From contig NZ_RJUO01000002.1 in the NCBI RefSeq assembly GCF_003752365.1, positions 1 to 64,000 on the forward strand: a stretch of 64,000 bases of DNA, written 5' to 3'. Below the pieces are notes generated by a model that saw only the letters and a program-made list of their open reading frames with translations, was not told the DNA's origin and did no database searches. Numbering within the stretch: position 1 is the stretch's first letter; each line of letters starts with the position of its first letter. Of this stretch, positions 7,984-16,238 are shown piece after piece. Made by a program: the position numbers and the translations under genes. The stretch comes from Frondihabitans sp. PhB188 (GTDB lineage Bacteria > Actinomycetota > Actinomycetes > Actinomycetales > Microbacteriaceae).

Positions 7984-9472
7984 ACAAGGCACCACAACCC
8001 CCAGAGCTGATCTCGCAGAAGAGCCCGTGAATCCTCGCCGGTGGCGAATCCTAGGCGTCTGCCTGGCCATGAGCTTTTTGACGATGCTCGACGTATCCAT
8101 CGTCAATGTCGCGCTGCCGACCATCCAAACCTCTCTTCACGCCAGCTCTCTCGGACTGCAACTGCTGGTCGCCGGCTACACCCTCACCTTCGGACTCACC
8201 CTCGTCGCCTCAGGCCGACTCGGCGACGCCGGCTACCGCCGACAGCTTCTCCTCGGCGGCCTGGTCCTTTTCGTTGCAGCGTCCCTGGCAGCGGCGCTGG
8301 CACCTAACGAACTTTTCCTCGTCATCGCCCGCCTCATCCAGGGCGCTGCCGCCGGTGTCGTCAACCCGCAGGGCATGGGGCTCGTCCAGCAGGTGTTCCG
8401 GCGAGACGAACGCGGCCGCGCATTCGGCTTCAACGGTGCCGTCATCGGGTTGTCGAACACCATCGGCCCAGTTCTCGGCGGCGTCATCATCTTTTTGACC
8501 GGCACGGTCAGCGGCTGGAGGTGGGTATTCGGTGTCAGCGTTCCCATCGCACTCATCATCCTGGCCTTCGCCTGGCGGCTCGTCCCTGCGCAGGAGAAGC
8601 AAGACCGCCGTCATGTCTCCCTCGATGGAGGCGGGCTGCTCGTCATCACTCTCACCACCCTGGCGCTGATGTTCCCCTTCGTCACCACCACCGGGGTTGG
8701 TGACAACCCGAACCGGTGGTGGAGCCTGGCCGTAGCCGGGCTCGGGATCGTCGTCCTCTATTTCGTCGAACGCCGCGTCAAGAGCAGGGGTGGCTCGGTC
8801 ATCGTCGATATGAGCGTCCTCAACGAGAGGTCGTTCCGAAACGGCACCGCCCTCGGGGTGGCGTACTTCGCCGGCCTGAACTCTGTCGCGTTGATCGTGA
8901 CGCTCTTCCTTCAAGAAGGACTGAAGTTCCCCGCGCTGCAAGCCGGCCTGGTCACCGCGCCGTTCGCTGTCGGATCCGCGTTTGTTGCCGTCCGCGCCGG
9001 GAAACTTGTCATGCGCTACGGCCGTCCTCTGGTCGTCGGCGGCCTCATCGTTGCCTGCGTCGGAATCGGTGCCGCATCCCTCATTGCCTACCTGTACGCC
9101 CACGGCACCCACCTTCCCGGCGGTGTCGGGATCTACATCGCCGCAGCGATGCTCGTCGCCGGCTGCGGTAGCGGCTCCGTCCTGTCCCCGAATCTGACTC
9201 TCACCATGCAGAACGTCCCCGTCCCCAAGGCCGGCGTCAGTTCCTCCATGATGCAGGTCGGACAGCGTCTCGGTTCCGCGATCGGTATCTCGATCGCACT
9301 GTCGGTGTACTACAGCGTCGTCGCTTCCGGCGGCACGGCCGCCGAGGCCGCGCATCGCACCCTCACCATCACCCTCGGATTTTTCGGAGTGGCCCTTCTC
9401 GTCGCATTGTTCGACTCCCTCCAGCGACGCCGCCTCGGCATCGCCCTCCCCACCAAGTCGGGTCGGCATTGA
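7976..9472 (+). CDS. MFS drug:proton antiporter, DHA2 (14-helix) type
   Basis: The 498-residue membrane protein is of EmrB/QacA type. It shows helix 1 motif MLDVSIVNVALPTI (motif D1), the loop GRLGDAGYRRQLL (motif A) and helix 5 LSNTIGPVLGG (motif C, the antiporter signature). The predicted role is proton-driven export of a hydrophobic or aromatic compound. Its ATG lies inside the end of the flavin-reductase gene (AATGACTGA overlap), which implies translational coupling. The cytoplasmic middle loop and the C-terminal RRR tail are unremarkable. Confidence 0.85.
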   Translation: MTEQGTTTPRADLAEEPVNPRRWRILGVCLAMSFLTMLDVSIVNVALPTIQTSLHASSLGLQLLVAGYTLTFGLTLVASGRLGDAGYRRQLLLGGLVLFVAASLAAALAPNELFLVIARLIQGAAAGVVNPQGMGLVQQVFRRDERGRAFGFNGAVIGLSNTIGPVLGGVIIFLTGTVSGWRWVFGVSVPIALIILAFAWRLVPAQEKQDRRHVSLDGGGLLVITLTTLALMFPFVTTTGVGDNPNRWWSLAVAGLGIVVLYFVERRVKSRGGSVIVDMSVLNERSFRNGTALGVAYFAGLNSVALIVTLFLQEGLKFPALQAGLVTAPFAVGSAFVAVRAGKLVMRYGRPLVVGGLIVACVGIGAASLIAYLYAHGTHLPGGVGIYIAAAMLVAGCGSGSVLSPNLTLTMQNVPVPKAGVSSSMMQVGQRLGSAIGISIALSVYYSVVASGGTAAEAAHRTLTITLGFFGVALLVALFDSLQRRRLGIALPTKSGRH

Positions 9473-9496
9473 TGACCGCAGTCCGACACTGACACG

Positions 9497-10795
9497 ATGA
9501 CATCAGAGACCGGGCGGGCGGTCCGGTTCGCGGCTCTCCGCAACCGGCACTTCCGCCCGTACCTGTTCACAGCGGGCACGTCGATGATGGGCGACAACAT
9601 CGAACACGTCATCACTTACTGGGTGCTCTGGCAAACCTTCCACTCCCCCGCCCTCACCGGATTCGAGATCATCAGCCACTGGCTGCCATCGCTGCTGTTT
9701 TCCGTCACATTCGGCGGCCTCGCACAACGCTTCGACTGCCGCCGCCTGATCCAGATAGCTCAACTGCTGTTCATGAGCGTCTCCCTCAGCTGGGGAATCC
9801 TCTTTGCGACTCATTGCCTCTCCATCTGGGCTGCCTGCATCCTCCTGGTCCTGCACGGATGCGCCGGGTCACTATGGGGCCCAGCCGAACAGTTCCTTCT
9901 GCACGACTTCGCCGAGCCGGCCAACCTGCCGGGCGCGATCCGGATGAACGCCACGTTCCGAAGCCTGGGCATTCTCGCGGGCCCCGCCGTCGGCTCCATC
10001 CTCTTGCTGGGGCTCGGACCCGTCGCCGGCATTTTCGCCAACGTCGCCTTCTACCTGCCCATGACCTGGCTGATGGTCCGCACCCCATTCACCGGCCATA
10101 CCCGGGACACCGTATCCGCAAGCGGTCAAGTTCACCCCGCCCCTGCTATTCCCATGCCAGGCGCCGCGTTGATCGGCGCCTTCCGCACGTTCCGCACCGT
10201 CCCATTGCCCCGTGCCATCATCGCGATGATGGCCCTAGCCGGCGTCACTGCCTTGTTCGTCGGCGGGTCCCTGCAGGTGTCGATGCCATCGTTCGCTGTC
10301 AGCCTCGGGGCCGGAGGCGCGGGCCTGGCCTACGGGGCACTTCTTTTGGCCAGCGGTACCGGGGGCGTCGTCGGCGGATTCGTTCTCGAAGCCGTCGGCG
10401 CCGTCAAGCTAACGGCCGGCATCGCGGTGGCCGGCACGTTGTTCTACGGCGGCTGCATCCTTCTCTTCGCCACGACCCATCACTACCTCGTTGCGATCGC
10501 GGCACTGGTTTTCGCCGGCGTTGGCAGCATCGCCTCGCAATCCGTCAGCCAGAGCATCGTGCAGCTCAACGCACCCGCGGCAGAGCGGGGTCGCACCATC
10601 GGGTTGTACAACACGGTCGCCAACGGACTCCGGACCGGAAGCGGACTCACCGTTGCGGCCCTCGGCGCCGCCGTCGGCATCCAAGGCTCCCTCGCTCTCT
10701 CCGCCATGATCATGACGGTTGCCACACTCATCATCGGCATTCAGCTGTGGGGCTCTCACCACCACCACGGTCCAGATCCCTCGCCTCAGCGATAG
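9497..10795 (+). CDS. MFS transporter, EntS-like
   Basis: A 432-residue, 12-helix major facilitator protein of the MFS_3 (enterobactin exporter EntS-like) type, with an N-terminal cytoplasmic start ending in RFAALRNRHFRPYLFTAG, typical of that family. It follows the DHA2 gene by 24 bases and ends the same-strand run. The C-terminus carries a short His cluster (HHHHG). Pairing with a SIP-type reductase fits export or recycling of an iron-binding or phenolic compound, but no substrate residues can be read. It is followed by the PadR-type palindrome at 10832. Confidence 0.8.
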   Translation: MTSETGRAVRFAALRNRHFRPYLFTAGTSMMGDNIEHVITYWVLWQTFHSPALTGFEIISHWLPSLLFSVTFGGLAQRFDCRRLIQIAQLLFMSVSLSWGILFATHCLSIWAACILLVLHGCAGSLWGPAEQFLLHDFAEPANLPGAIRMNATFRSLGILAGPAVGSILLLGLGPVAGIFANVAFYLPMTWLMVRTPFTGHTRDTVSASGQVHPAPAIPMPGAALIGAFRTFRTVPLPRAIIAMMALAGVTALFVGGSLQVSMPSFAVSLGAGGAGLAYGALLLASGTGGVVGGFVLEAVGAVKLTAGIAVAGTLFYGGCILLFATTHHYLVAIAALVFAGVGSIASQSVSQSIVQLNAPAAERGRTIGLYNTVANGLRTGSGLTVAALGAAVGIQGSLALSAMIMTVATLIIGIQLWGSHHHHGPDPSPQR

Positions 10796-10831
10796 AAGTA
10801 GTCTCTCTTGCCATTCCCGCTGCGATAGATT

Positions 10832-10843
10832 ACGATATATCGT
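10832..10843. promoter_or_regulatory. Candidate PadR-type operator
   Basis: A perfect 12-bp palindrome, ACGATATATCGT, lies 88 bases before the small gene at 10931, in an AT-rich pocket that is rare in this genome. The core ATATCG recurs twice ahead of the PadR gene at 12785. PadR-family regulators commonly bind AT-rich dyads of this kind. Confidence 0.5.
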
Positions 10844-10930
10844 GATCAGACTGTAGGTCGTTCCGAAAGCGTGACGTTCCCGCTGTTATGGCTCCAAGGA
10901 TGTGGCCCCGCCGATATCTAAGGAGTCTCC

Positions 10931-11110
10931 ATGACCAACACTGCGTCCATCCGTCTTCCCCGGACCGGATCCGTCTCCACCGCCCGTCGCGTCGACCGGG
11001 CCCGCCTCGAGCGTTTCCTCGACCTCGCCGCAGCTCATGTAGCTCGAACTTTTCCGAGCATCGACGCGCGCTCGGCGGGACGCACCACGCCTCCAGCCTG
11101 CACGAAGTAG
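10931..11110 (+). CDS. Small protein, possibly truncated gene start
   Basis: A 59-residue open frame begins with a strong RBS (AAGGAG, 7 bases upstream) and runs to a TAG at 11108. Its first ~40 residues (MTNTASIRLPRTGS, then RARLERFLDLAAAHVART) look like a real soluble N-terminus; the last 20 are Arg/Pro/Thr-rich and out of character. This suggests that a longer gene was cut here and now reads into foreign sequence. The PadR-like palindrome upstream suggests it was the first gene of a PadR-controlled unit. I do not recognise a family. Confidence 0.5.
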   Translation: MTNTASIRLPRTGSVSTARRVDRARLERFLDLAAAHVARTFPSIDARSAGRTTPPACTK

Positions 11111-11121
11111 CACTCAACGTC

Positions 11122-11148
11122 AGCCTCAGCCTGAGAAAGGCTGGGGCT
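11122..11148 (+). terminator. Hairpin after the small gene
   Basis: AGCCTCAGCCT and AGGCTGGGGCT form an 11-bp stem (one wobble) around a GAGAA loop, 12 bases after the stop codon at 11110. No clear U-tract follows. It may be a terminator for the small gene or part of a recombination junction. Confidence 0.4.
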
Positions 11149-11227
11149 GTTGTGCGCCCTCAGATAAACGATAAAAGCCCCCGGCGATGTTGCCGTCGCA
11201 GCGGCCTCTCGCCTGTCATTAGCAGTT

Positions 11228-12578
11228 TTGTCGGCCGTCCGGTCGCCGCGGCTGCTGTCACGCGAAGTGCTCGCGGGCCTGGTGACGACGCTGGCGCTCG
11301 TGCCCGAGGTAATCTCGTTCTCGATCGTGGCCGGGGTCGACCCGATGGTGAGCCTCGTCGCGTTGATCGTGCTGGCGATCGCGATGTCGATACTCGGCGG
11401 GCGGCCCGGCGTGATCACGGCGGCGGCCGGGTTGGTCGCGCTCGTAATCGCACCCCTGGTGCATCAGCACGGGGTGCAGTACGTGCTGCCGACGGTCGTG
11501 CTCGCCGGCGTCCCGCAGATCGTCTTCGGCTTCGCCGGGCTCGCGCGGCTCATTCCACGGTCGGTGATGACCGGCTTCGTGAACGCGCTCGGCGTACTCG
11601 ACTTCACGGCTCAGGTGCCCCACGTGCTGAACGTGCCGTGGCTGGCGTACGTGCTTTTCGCCCTGACCTTCGCCATCATCTTCGTCGTTCCGCGCTTCAC
11701 GAAGGCGGTGCCGTCGCCCCTGATCGCGATCGTCGTCGTTACCGTGATCGTGATCGTCGCGCACCTCGTCGTGCCGAACGTGGCCGACGGGGGCCCTCGA
11801 CGGGAAAGCTCCCCGGCATCACCCCCCTCGCCGTGCCGCTGAACCTCGACACCCTGCAGTTGATCTGGCCCACCGCGCTCAGCGTGGTCGTCGTCGGCCT
11901 GATGGAGACCCTCCTCACGGCGAAGCTCGTCGACGAGATCACCGATACGCCGTCACCCAAGCGCCGGGAGTCGTGGGCGCTCGGCATCTCGAACCTGCTC
12001 GCAAGCTTCTATGGAGGCATTGCCGGATGCGCGATGATCGGCCAGACCCTGCTCAACGTGAAGACCGGGGGAGCCCGCACTCGCATCTCGACCACGGTGG
12101 CCGGGGTCTTTCTCCTAGCTCTCGTCACCGGGCCGAGCGCGGTCATGGGGCAGATTCCGATGGTTGCCCTCGCGGCCGTCATGATGGTGGTCGCCGTCAC
12201 CACCGTCGACTGGCACAGCGTAAATCCGCCGACCCTGCGCCGGATACCGGTGCCCGAGACGATAGTCATGGGCGTCACGATCGCCGTGGTCGTGATCACG
12301 AGCAACCTCGCCTACGGCGTGATCATCGCAGTTGTGTTGGCCATGGTGCTGTTCGCATGGCGGGTTGCTCACGTGGTCGCGTCGAGCGGGCGCTCACGGC
12401 GAGCGGCGACGCCGTGTCCTACACGGTGATCGGGCCGCTTTTCTTCGGGAGCAGCAACGACCTCTTCGAGCGCTTCTCGTACGCTTCGGACCCGGCGCAG
12501 GTCGCCATCGACCTGAGCCGCGCCAAGATCTGGGAAGCCTCAGCGGTCGCCTCCCTCGACGCCATTGAGACGAAGTAA
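11228..12578 (+). pseudogene. SulP-family anion permease with STAS end, two frameshifts
   Basis: The coding content of a SulP (SLC26/YchM-like) permease is present in three frames. The transport domain starts LLSREVLAGLVTTLALVPE at 11249 and runs in one frame to about 11795; it then continues in another (GKLPGITPLAVPLN to AWRVAHVV, about 12385) and ends in a third (RVERALTASGDAVSYTVIG) with the STAS-like tail and a TAA at 12576. Two single-base losses restore one open frame of about 450 codons. Membrane helices and the STAS tail are otherwise well kept, so decay is recent or the breaks are sequencing errors. TTG 11228 is the most upstream start; the N-terminus may be shortened. Its composition looks more host-like than its neighbours. 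Confidence 0.75.
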
Positions 12579-12693
12579 CGCCCACAGGGGTGCCACCGCC
12601 GCATTTGAGGGCTCGACGAGCGCAGCATGACGCTCCGCAACCGCCTGAGCCAAATGTGATCGCGCCCCGCGTCTTGCTAAACGACTGTTTCCG

Positions 12694-12712
12694 ACATATC
12701 GTAAACATATCG
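12694..12712. promoter_or_regulatory. Direct repeats ahead of padR, candidate autoregulatory operator
   Basis: ACATATCG occurs at 12694-12701 and again at 12705-12712, one helical turn (11 bp) apart, about 75 bases before the PadR start. The half-site matches the arms of the palindrome at 10832. PadR proteins usually repress their own gene. Confidence 0.45.
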
Positions 12713-12784
12713 CTCAATGCATCCAATTCGTGATGGTCCCGCCCCATAGCTGGAGGAACGCGCGACGACTATAGGGAGTTTTTG

Positions 12785-13408
12785 ATGGCACGATATGGTC
12801 ACGGATTTGGGGGCACCGAAGACGGACGTCGACAGCGTCGCGGGGGGCGGCCTGACTTCGACAGCACAGGGCGTCGAAGCGGGAATCGCGATGGCGGCCC
12901 AAGTTTCGGGCTTGCAGCAAATGAGATGGGTGGTTTCGGGCGAGGTGGCGACAGGTCGCGTCGCAGTCGTGCACGGCCGGGGAACATCCGTCTCGTGATT
13001 CTCGCTCTTCTCGGCGAGGCACCCTCCAACGGATACGCGTTGATGAAATCCATCGCGGAGCGAACCGACAACGCATGGCAGCCAAGTCCCGGATCCATGT
13101 ACCCGACCCTGTCGCAGCTGGTCGACAATGACCTCATTCACGACACCAAGTCAGGCGGCCAGCAAACGTTTGCCCTCACCACGGAGGGCGCGACCTTCGA
13201 GGCGGCGCACACCGCCGAGATCGATGATGCCTGGAATGAGGCCCGCGCGAACACTAACCCGGACGGCGACGAGTTCCTCGCCAGTGCCCTCAAGCTGGCC
13301 GGTGCGACCAAACAGTTCTCGTTCTCCGCCACGCCGGAGCAACGCAAGGCTGGTCGGAACAAAATGGACGAGGCCCGCCGGGCCCTGTACTCGATTCTCG
13401 CCGAATGA
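12785..13408 (+). CDS. PadR-family transcriptional regulator
   Basis: A 207-residue regulator. Residues ~1-60 are Gly/Arg-rich and disordered; a PadR winged helix follows, from IRLVILALLGEAPSNGYALMK to GSMYPTLSQLVDNDLI, with wing GGQQTFALTTEG, then a C-terminal helical dimerisation segment. The RBS AGGGAG lies 7 bases before ATG 12785; an adjacent in-frame TTG at 12782 is less likely. PadR proteins sense phenolics and drugs and repress efflux genes. Here it sits 112 bases before an ABC exporter, the usual PadR arrangement, and shares half-sites with the palindrome at 10832. Confidence 0.9.
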   Translation: MARYGHGFGGTEDGRRQRRGGRPDFDSTGRRSGNRDGGPSFGLAANEMGGFGRGGDRSRRSRARPGNIRLVILALLGEAPSNGYALMKSIAERTDNAWQPSPGSMYPTLSQLVDNDLIHDTKSGGQQTFALTTEGATFEAAHTAEIDDAWNEARANTNPDGDEFLASALKLAGATKQFSFSATPEQRKAGRNKMDEARRALYSILAE

Positions 13409-13520
13409 GACTTTTGCGTCGTCGAGCCGGCACAATAGCGCCGCCTCTCGCCTTTCGTTCTACGGACGCTGTCGGCATCTGCCGTCTCGATGACCCGCAG
13501 TCGCGGCGGAGTGCGGTTCT

Positions 13521-15371
13521 GTGAGTATGCGTGGCCCGGGCGGAGGGGGGCGTGGCTCTCGAGGCGACACGGCGGCGCAAAAGGCCGCCAACGCGGCGGC
13601 CCCTAAAATTTCCCACTTGATTCCCCGCATTCGAGAGCTTTTTGCCCCCCACCAGCGTGCGCTCATCGTCACAGTGCTCCTCGTTTTCATAGATGCCGGC
13701 ATCAGTGTCATCCCGCCGTTGCTGACGCAGAAAGCGTTTGACCTCGGCTTATTCCCGAAGGAAGGTCCGAACGTTCCTGTTCTCGTCTCTCTCGTGGGCG
13801 TGATGGTCGGCATTTGGCTCTTTTCCGCCGCGATCGGCGTCTGGCAAACATGGCTCACCGCCATCGTCGGCAACAAAGTCATGGGTGCTCTGCGGATCGG
13901 ACTGTTTGCGCACCTGCAGCGCATGGACTTGGCGTTCTACACCCGGACCAAAACGGGAGAGATTCAGTCGCGCCTTGCAAACGACGTCGGCGGCGTCTCC
14001 GGCGTCCTGTCCAATACGATCGCAAGCGTTCTGGGTAACACCGTCACCGTGGTGGCTGCCGTCGTAGCGATGCTCCTACTCAGCTGGCAAATGACCATCG
14101 TCGCGGCGATTGTCCTGCCGGCACTCGTCATCACCCAGCGTCGCGTCGGTCAGGTGCGTGCCCGCATCGCGACCGCCACACAAGAGTCGCTGTCGACCAT
14201 GACGGCCATCACCCAAGAGACCTTGAGCGTATCTGGAATCTTGTTGGCGAAAAGCTTCAATCAGCAGCGGACCGAGGTGGAACGCTACGCGTCCGAGAAC
14301 CACACCCAAATTGGGCTGCAGGTCCGGCAGCAGATGAGCGGCCAATGGTTTTTCGCCACGGTACAGGTCTTTTTGTCGATCATCCCTGCCGTGATCTATC
14401 TGGTAGCTGCTTGGCTGATGACGCACAGTGTCCCGGTCACCGCGGGGACCATCGTCGCCTTCACGACGGTACAGGCACGTCTGGCCTCCCCACTCATGGG
14501 GCTCCTGCGCACAGCCCTTGACCTGCAAACTTCCGGTGCACTTTTCGCCCGCATTTTCGAGTATCTCGACCTCGTGCCCGCGATCACCCCACCGCAGCGT
14601 CCGCAACCTCTCGAGCCGAAAGCGCTCGGTCGGATCGTCTTCGAGAACGCTTCCTTTGCGTATCCGGACGCCGCATCGGGCAAAAAAACGCTTGACGGTC
14701 TGACGTTCTCCATCGAACCAGGCCAGTTTGCCGCTTTCGTGTGTCCCTCCGGGGCGGGCAAGACTAGCATTTCTTACCTCATTCCTCGCCTGTACGATGT
14801 GACGGCCGGGGCCGTACGTTTCGCCGGGCGCGACGTGAGGGATATCGAGCAGTAAGGACTGATCAGCAACATCGGAATCGTCAGCCAGGAGACGTACCTG
14901 TTCAATGCCACGATTGCCGAAAACCTCCGCTATGCCCTCCCAGGCGCTACCGACGAGCAGTTACGTCATGCCGCGCAGCAAGCGAACATCTATGACACCA
15001 TCATGTCGTTCCCGCTCGGTTATGAAACTCTCGTGGGTGAGCGCGGTTACCGGCTCTCTGGGGGTGAAAAACAACGGATTGCCATCGCGCGAGTCTTGCT
15101 GAAAGATCCGGCTGTTCTTGTCTTGGACGAGGCAACCAGTGCCCTCGACTCTCTGTCCGAACGTGCTGTTCAAGACGCCCTCGACACCGCGGCCCGCGGT
15201 CGCACCACGATTGCCATCGCCCACCGGCTCTCGACCATCCGCGCCGCAGACGTCATTTTCGTCGTGCAAGCCGGCCAGGTAGTGCAACGGGGTACCCATG
15301 ACGAGCTCATAGCCGTCGAGGGAACTCACTCCGAATTGCACCACCGCCAGGTCACCATTCCGGTCAGCTGA
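13521..15371 (+). pseudogene. ABC multidrug exporter half-transporter, nonsense codon and Walker A change
   Basis: One continuous frame of 616 codons encodes an exporter-type ABC protein (six-helix membrane domain ~35-310, nucleotide-binding domain ~370-610), but TAA at 14853-14855 stops it at codon 445. Past the stop, the frame keeps a full signature LSGGEKQR, Walker B VLVLDEATSALD and H-loop IAHRLST. Walker A reads C-P-S-G-A-G-K-T with Cys408 in place of the invariant first Gly. Two lesions in the ATP site point to a genuine pseudogene, not a single base-calling error. A start at GTG 13521 or ATG 13527 is possible. It is the natural target of the preceding PadR gene. Confidence 0.8.
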
Positions 15372-15374
15372 CCT

Positions 15375-16238
15375 TCACGACGCCGTCAGAGGTGGCGTGG
15401 AGGACTGAGACTTCGCATACGTGGCGCGTTTGGCCAACTGGATGTCCGGATCGGGGATCGGGACGGCGTCGAACAGCTTTTTCGTGTAGGGGTCCCATTG
15501 CTCCTGATGGGTGTCCCCGTCCAAAAGGTCCACGATTCGGCCGTGCTCGAGAACCGCCACCTGCGTCGTGATGTGCCGGACGACCGCTAGGTCGTGGGTG
15601 ATGAACAAGTAGCTGACGCCGAGATCGTGTTGAAGGTCCGCCAGGAGGTTCAACACTTGCGCTTGGACGGAGAGGTCCATGGCGGAGACGGCCTCGTCGC
15701 AGATGACCAAGGCGGGGCGGGTGATGACGGCGCGGGCAATCGCGACTCGTTGCCGTTGTCCTCCGGACAATTCCCCTGGGCGCTTGCTGGCCGCCGTCCG
15801 CGGCAACCCCACCCGGTCGAGTTCGTCGCCGACAAGTTCCGTGCGGGCTGCAGCAGAGAGGGTCCCCTGTTGGACGAGGAGACCTTCTTCGATGATGGAG
15901 CCGACGCTTTTGACCGGGTTCAGCGACCCGTAGGGGTCCTGAAAAACGGTTTGCACCACCTTGGCAAGGCTCCGCCGGTCGGCGAGGCGCTCGGTCGTGA
16001 TGGGGATCCCGTTGACGTTGATCGAACCGCTCGTGGCCGGTACGAGGCCCTGGATGGCCCTGGCAATTGTCGATTTTCCGGATCCAGACTCCCCGACGAG
16101 CCCCAGGGTTTGCCCCCGGCCGATATGGAAGCTCACGTGGTCCACCGCTTTGAAGGGGGTACCGCGGCGCCGGCCGGGGTATTCCACGACGAGGTCGTCT
16201 ACCTGGAGGAGGGGCGTGTCGCCGTGCTGGTCATACAT
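15375..16238 (-). CDS. ABC importer ATP-binding protein, DppF/OppF type
   Basis: A 287-residue ATPase of a peptide/nickel-type (PepT) ABC importer. Walker A is GESGSGKS, the signature is LSGGQRQR, Walker B is LVICDEAVSAMD (the DppF/OppF form), and the H-loop is FITHDLAV. Its ATG lies 8 bases inside the upstream permease-ATPase gene, so translation is coupled. It ends 4 bases from the convergent ABC exporter pseudogene. It is the last gene of an operon that reads substrate-binding protein, permease, permease-ATPase fusion, ATPase. Confidence 0.9.
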   Translation of the reverse strand: MYDQHGDTPLLQVDDLVVEYPGRRRGTPFKAVDHVSFHIGRGQTLGLVGESGSGKSTIARAIQGLVPATSGSINVNGIPITTERLADRRSLAKVVQTVFQDPYGSLNPVKSVGSIIEEGLLVQQGTLSAAARTELVGDELDRVGLPRTAASKRPGELSGGQRQRVAIARAVITRPALVICDEAVSAMDLSVQAQVLNLLADLQHDLGVSYLFITHDLAVVRHITTQVAVLEHGRIVDLLDGDTHQEQWDPYTKKLFDAVPIPDPDIQLAKRATYAKSQSSTPPLTAS

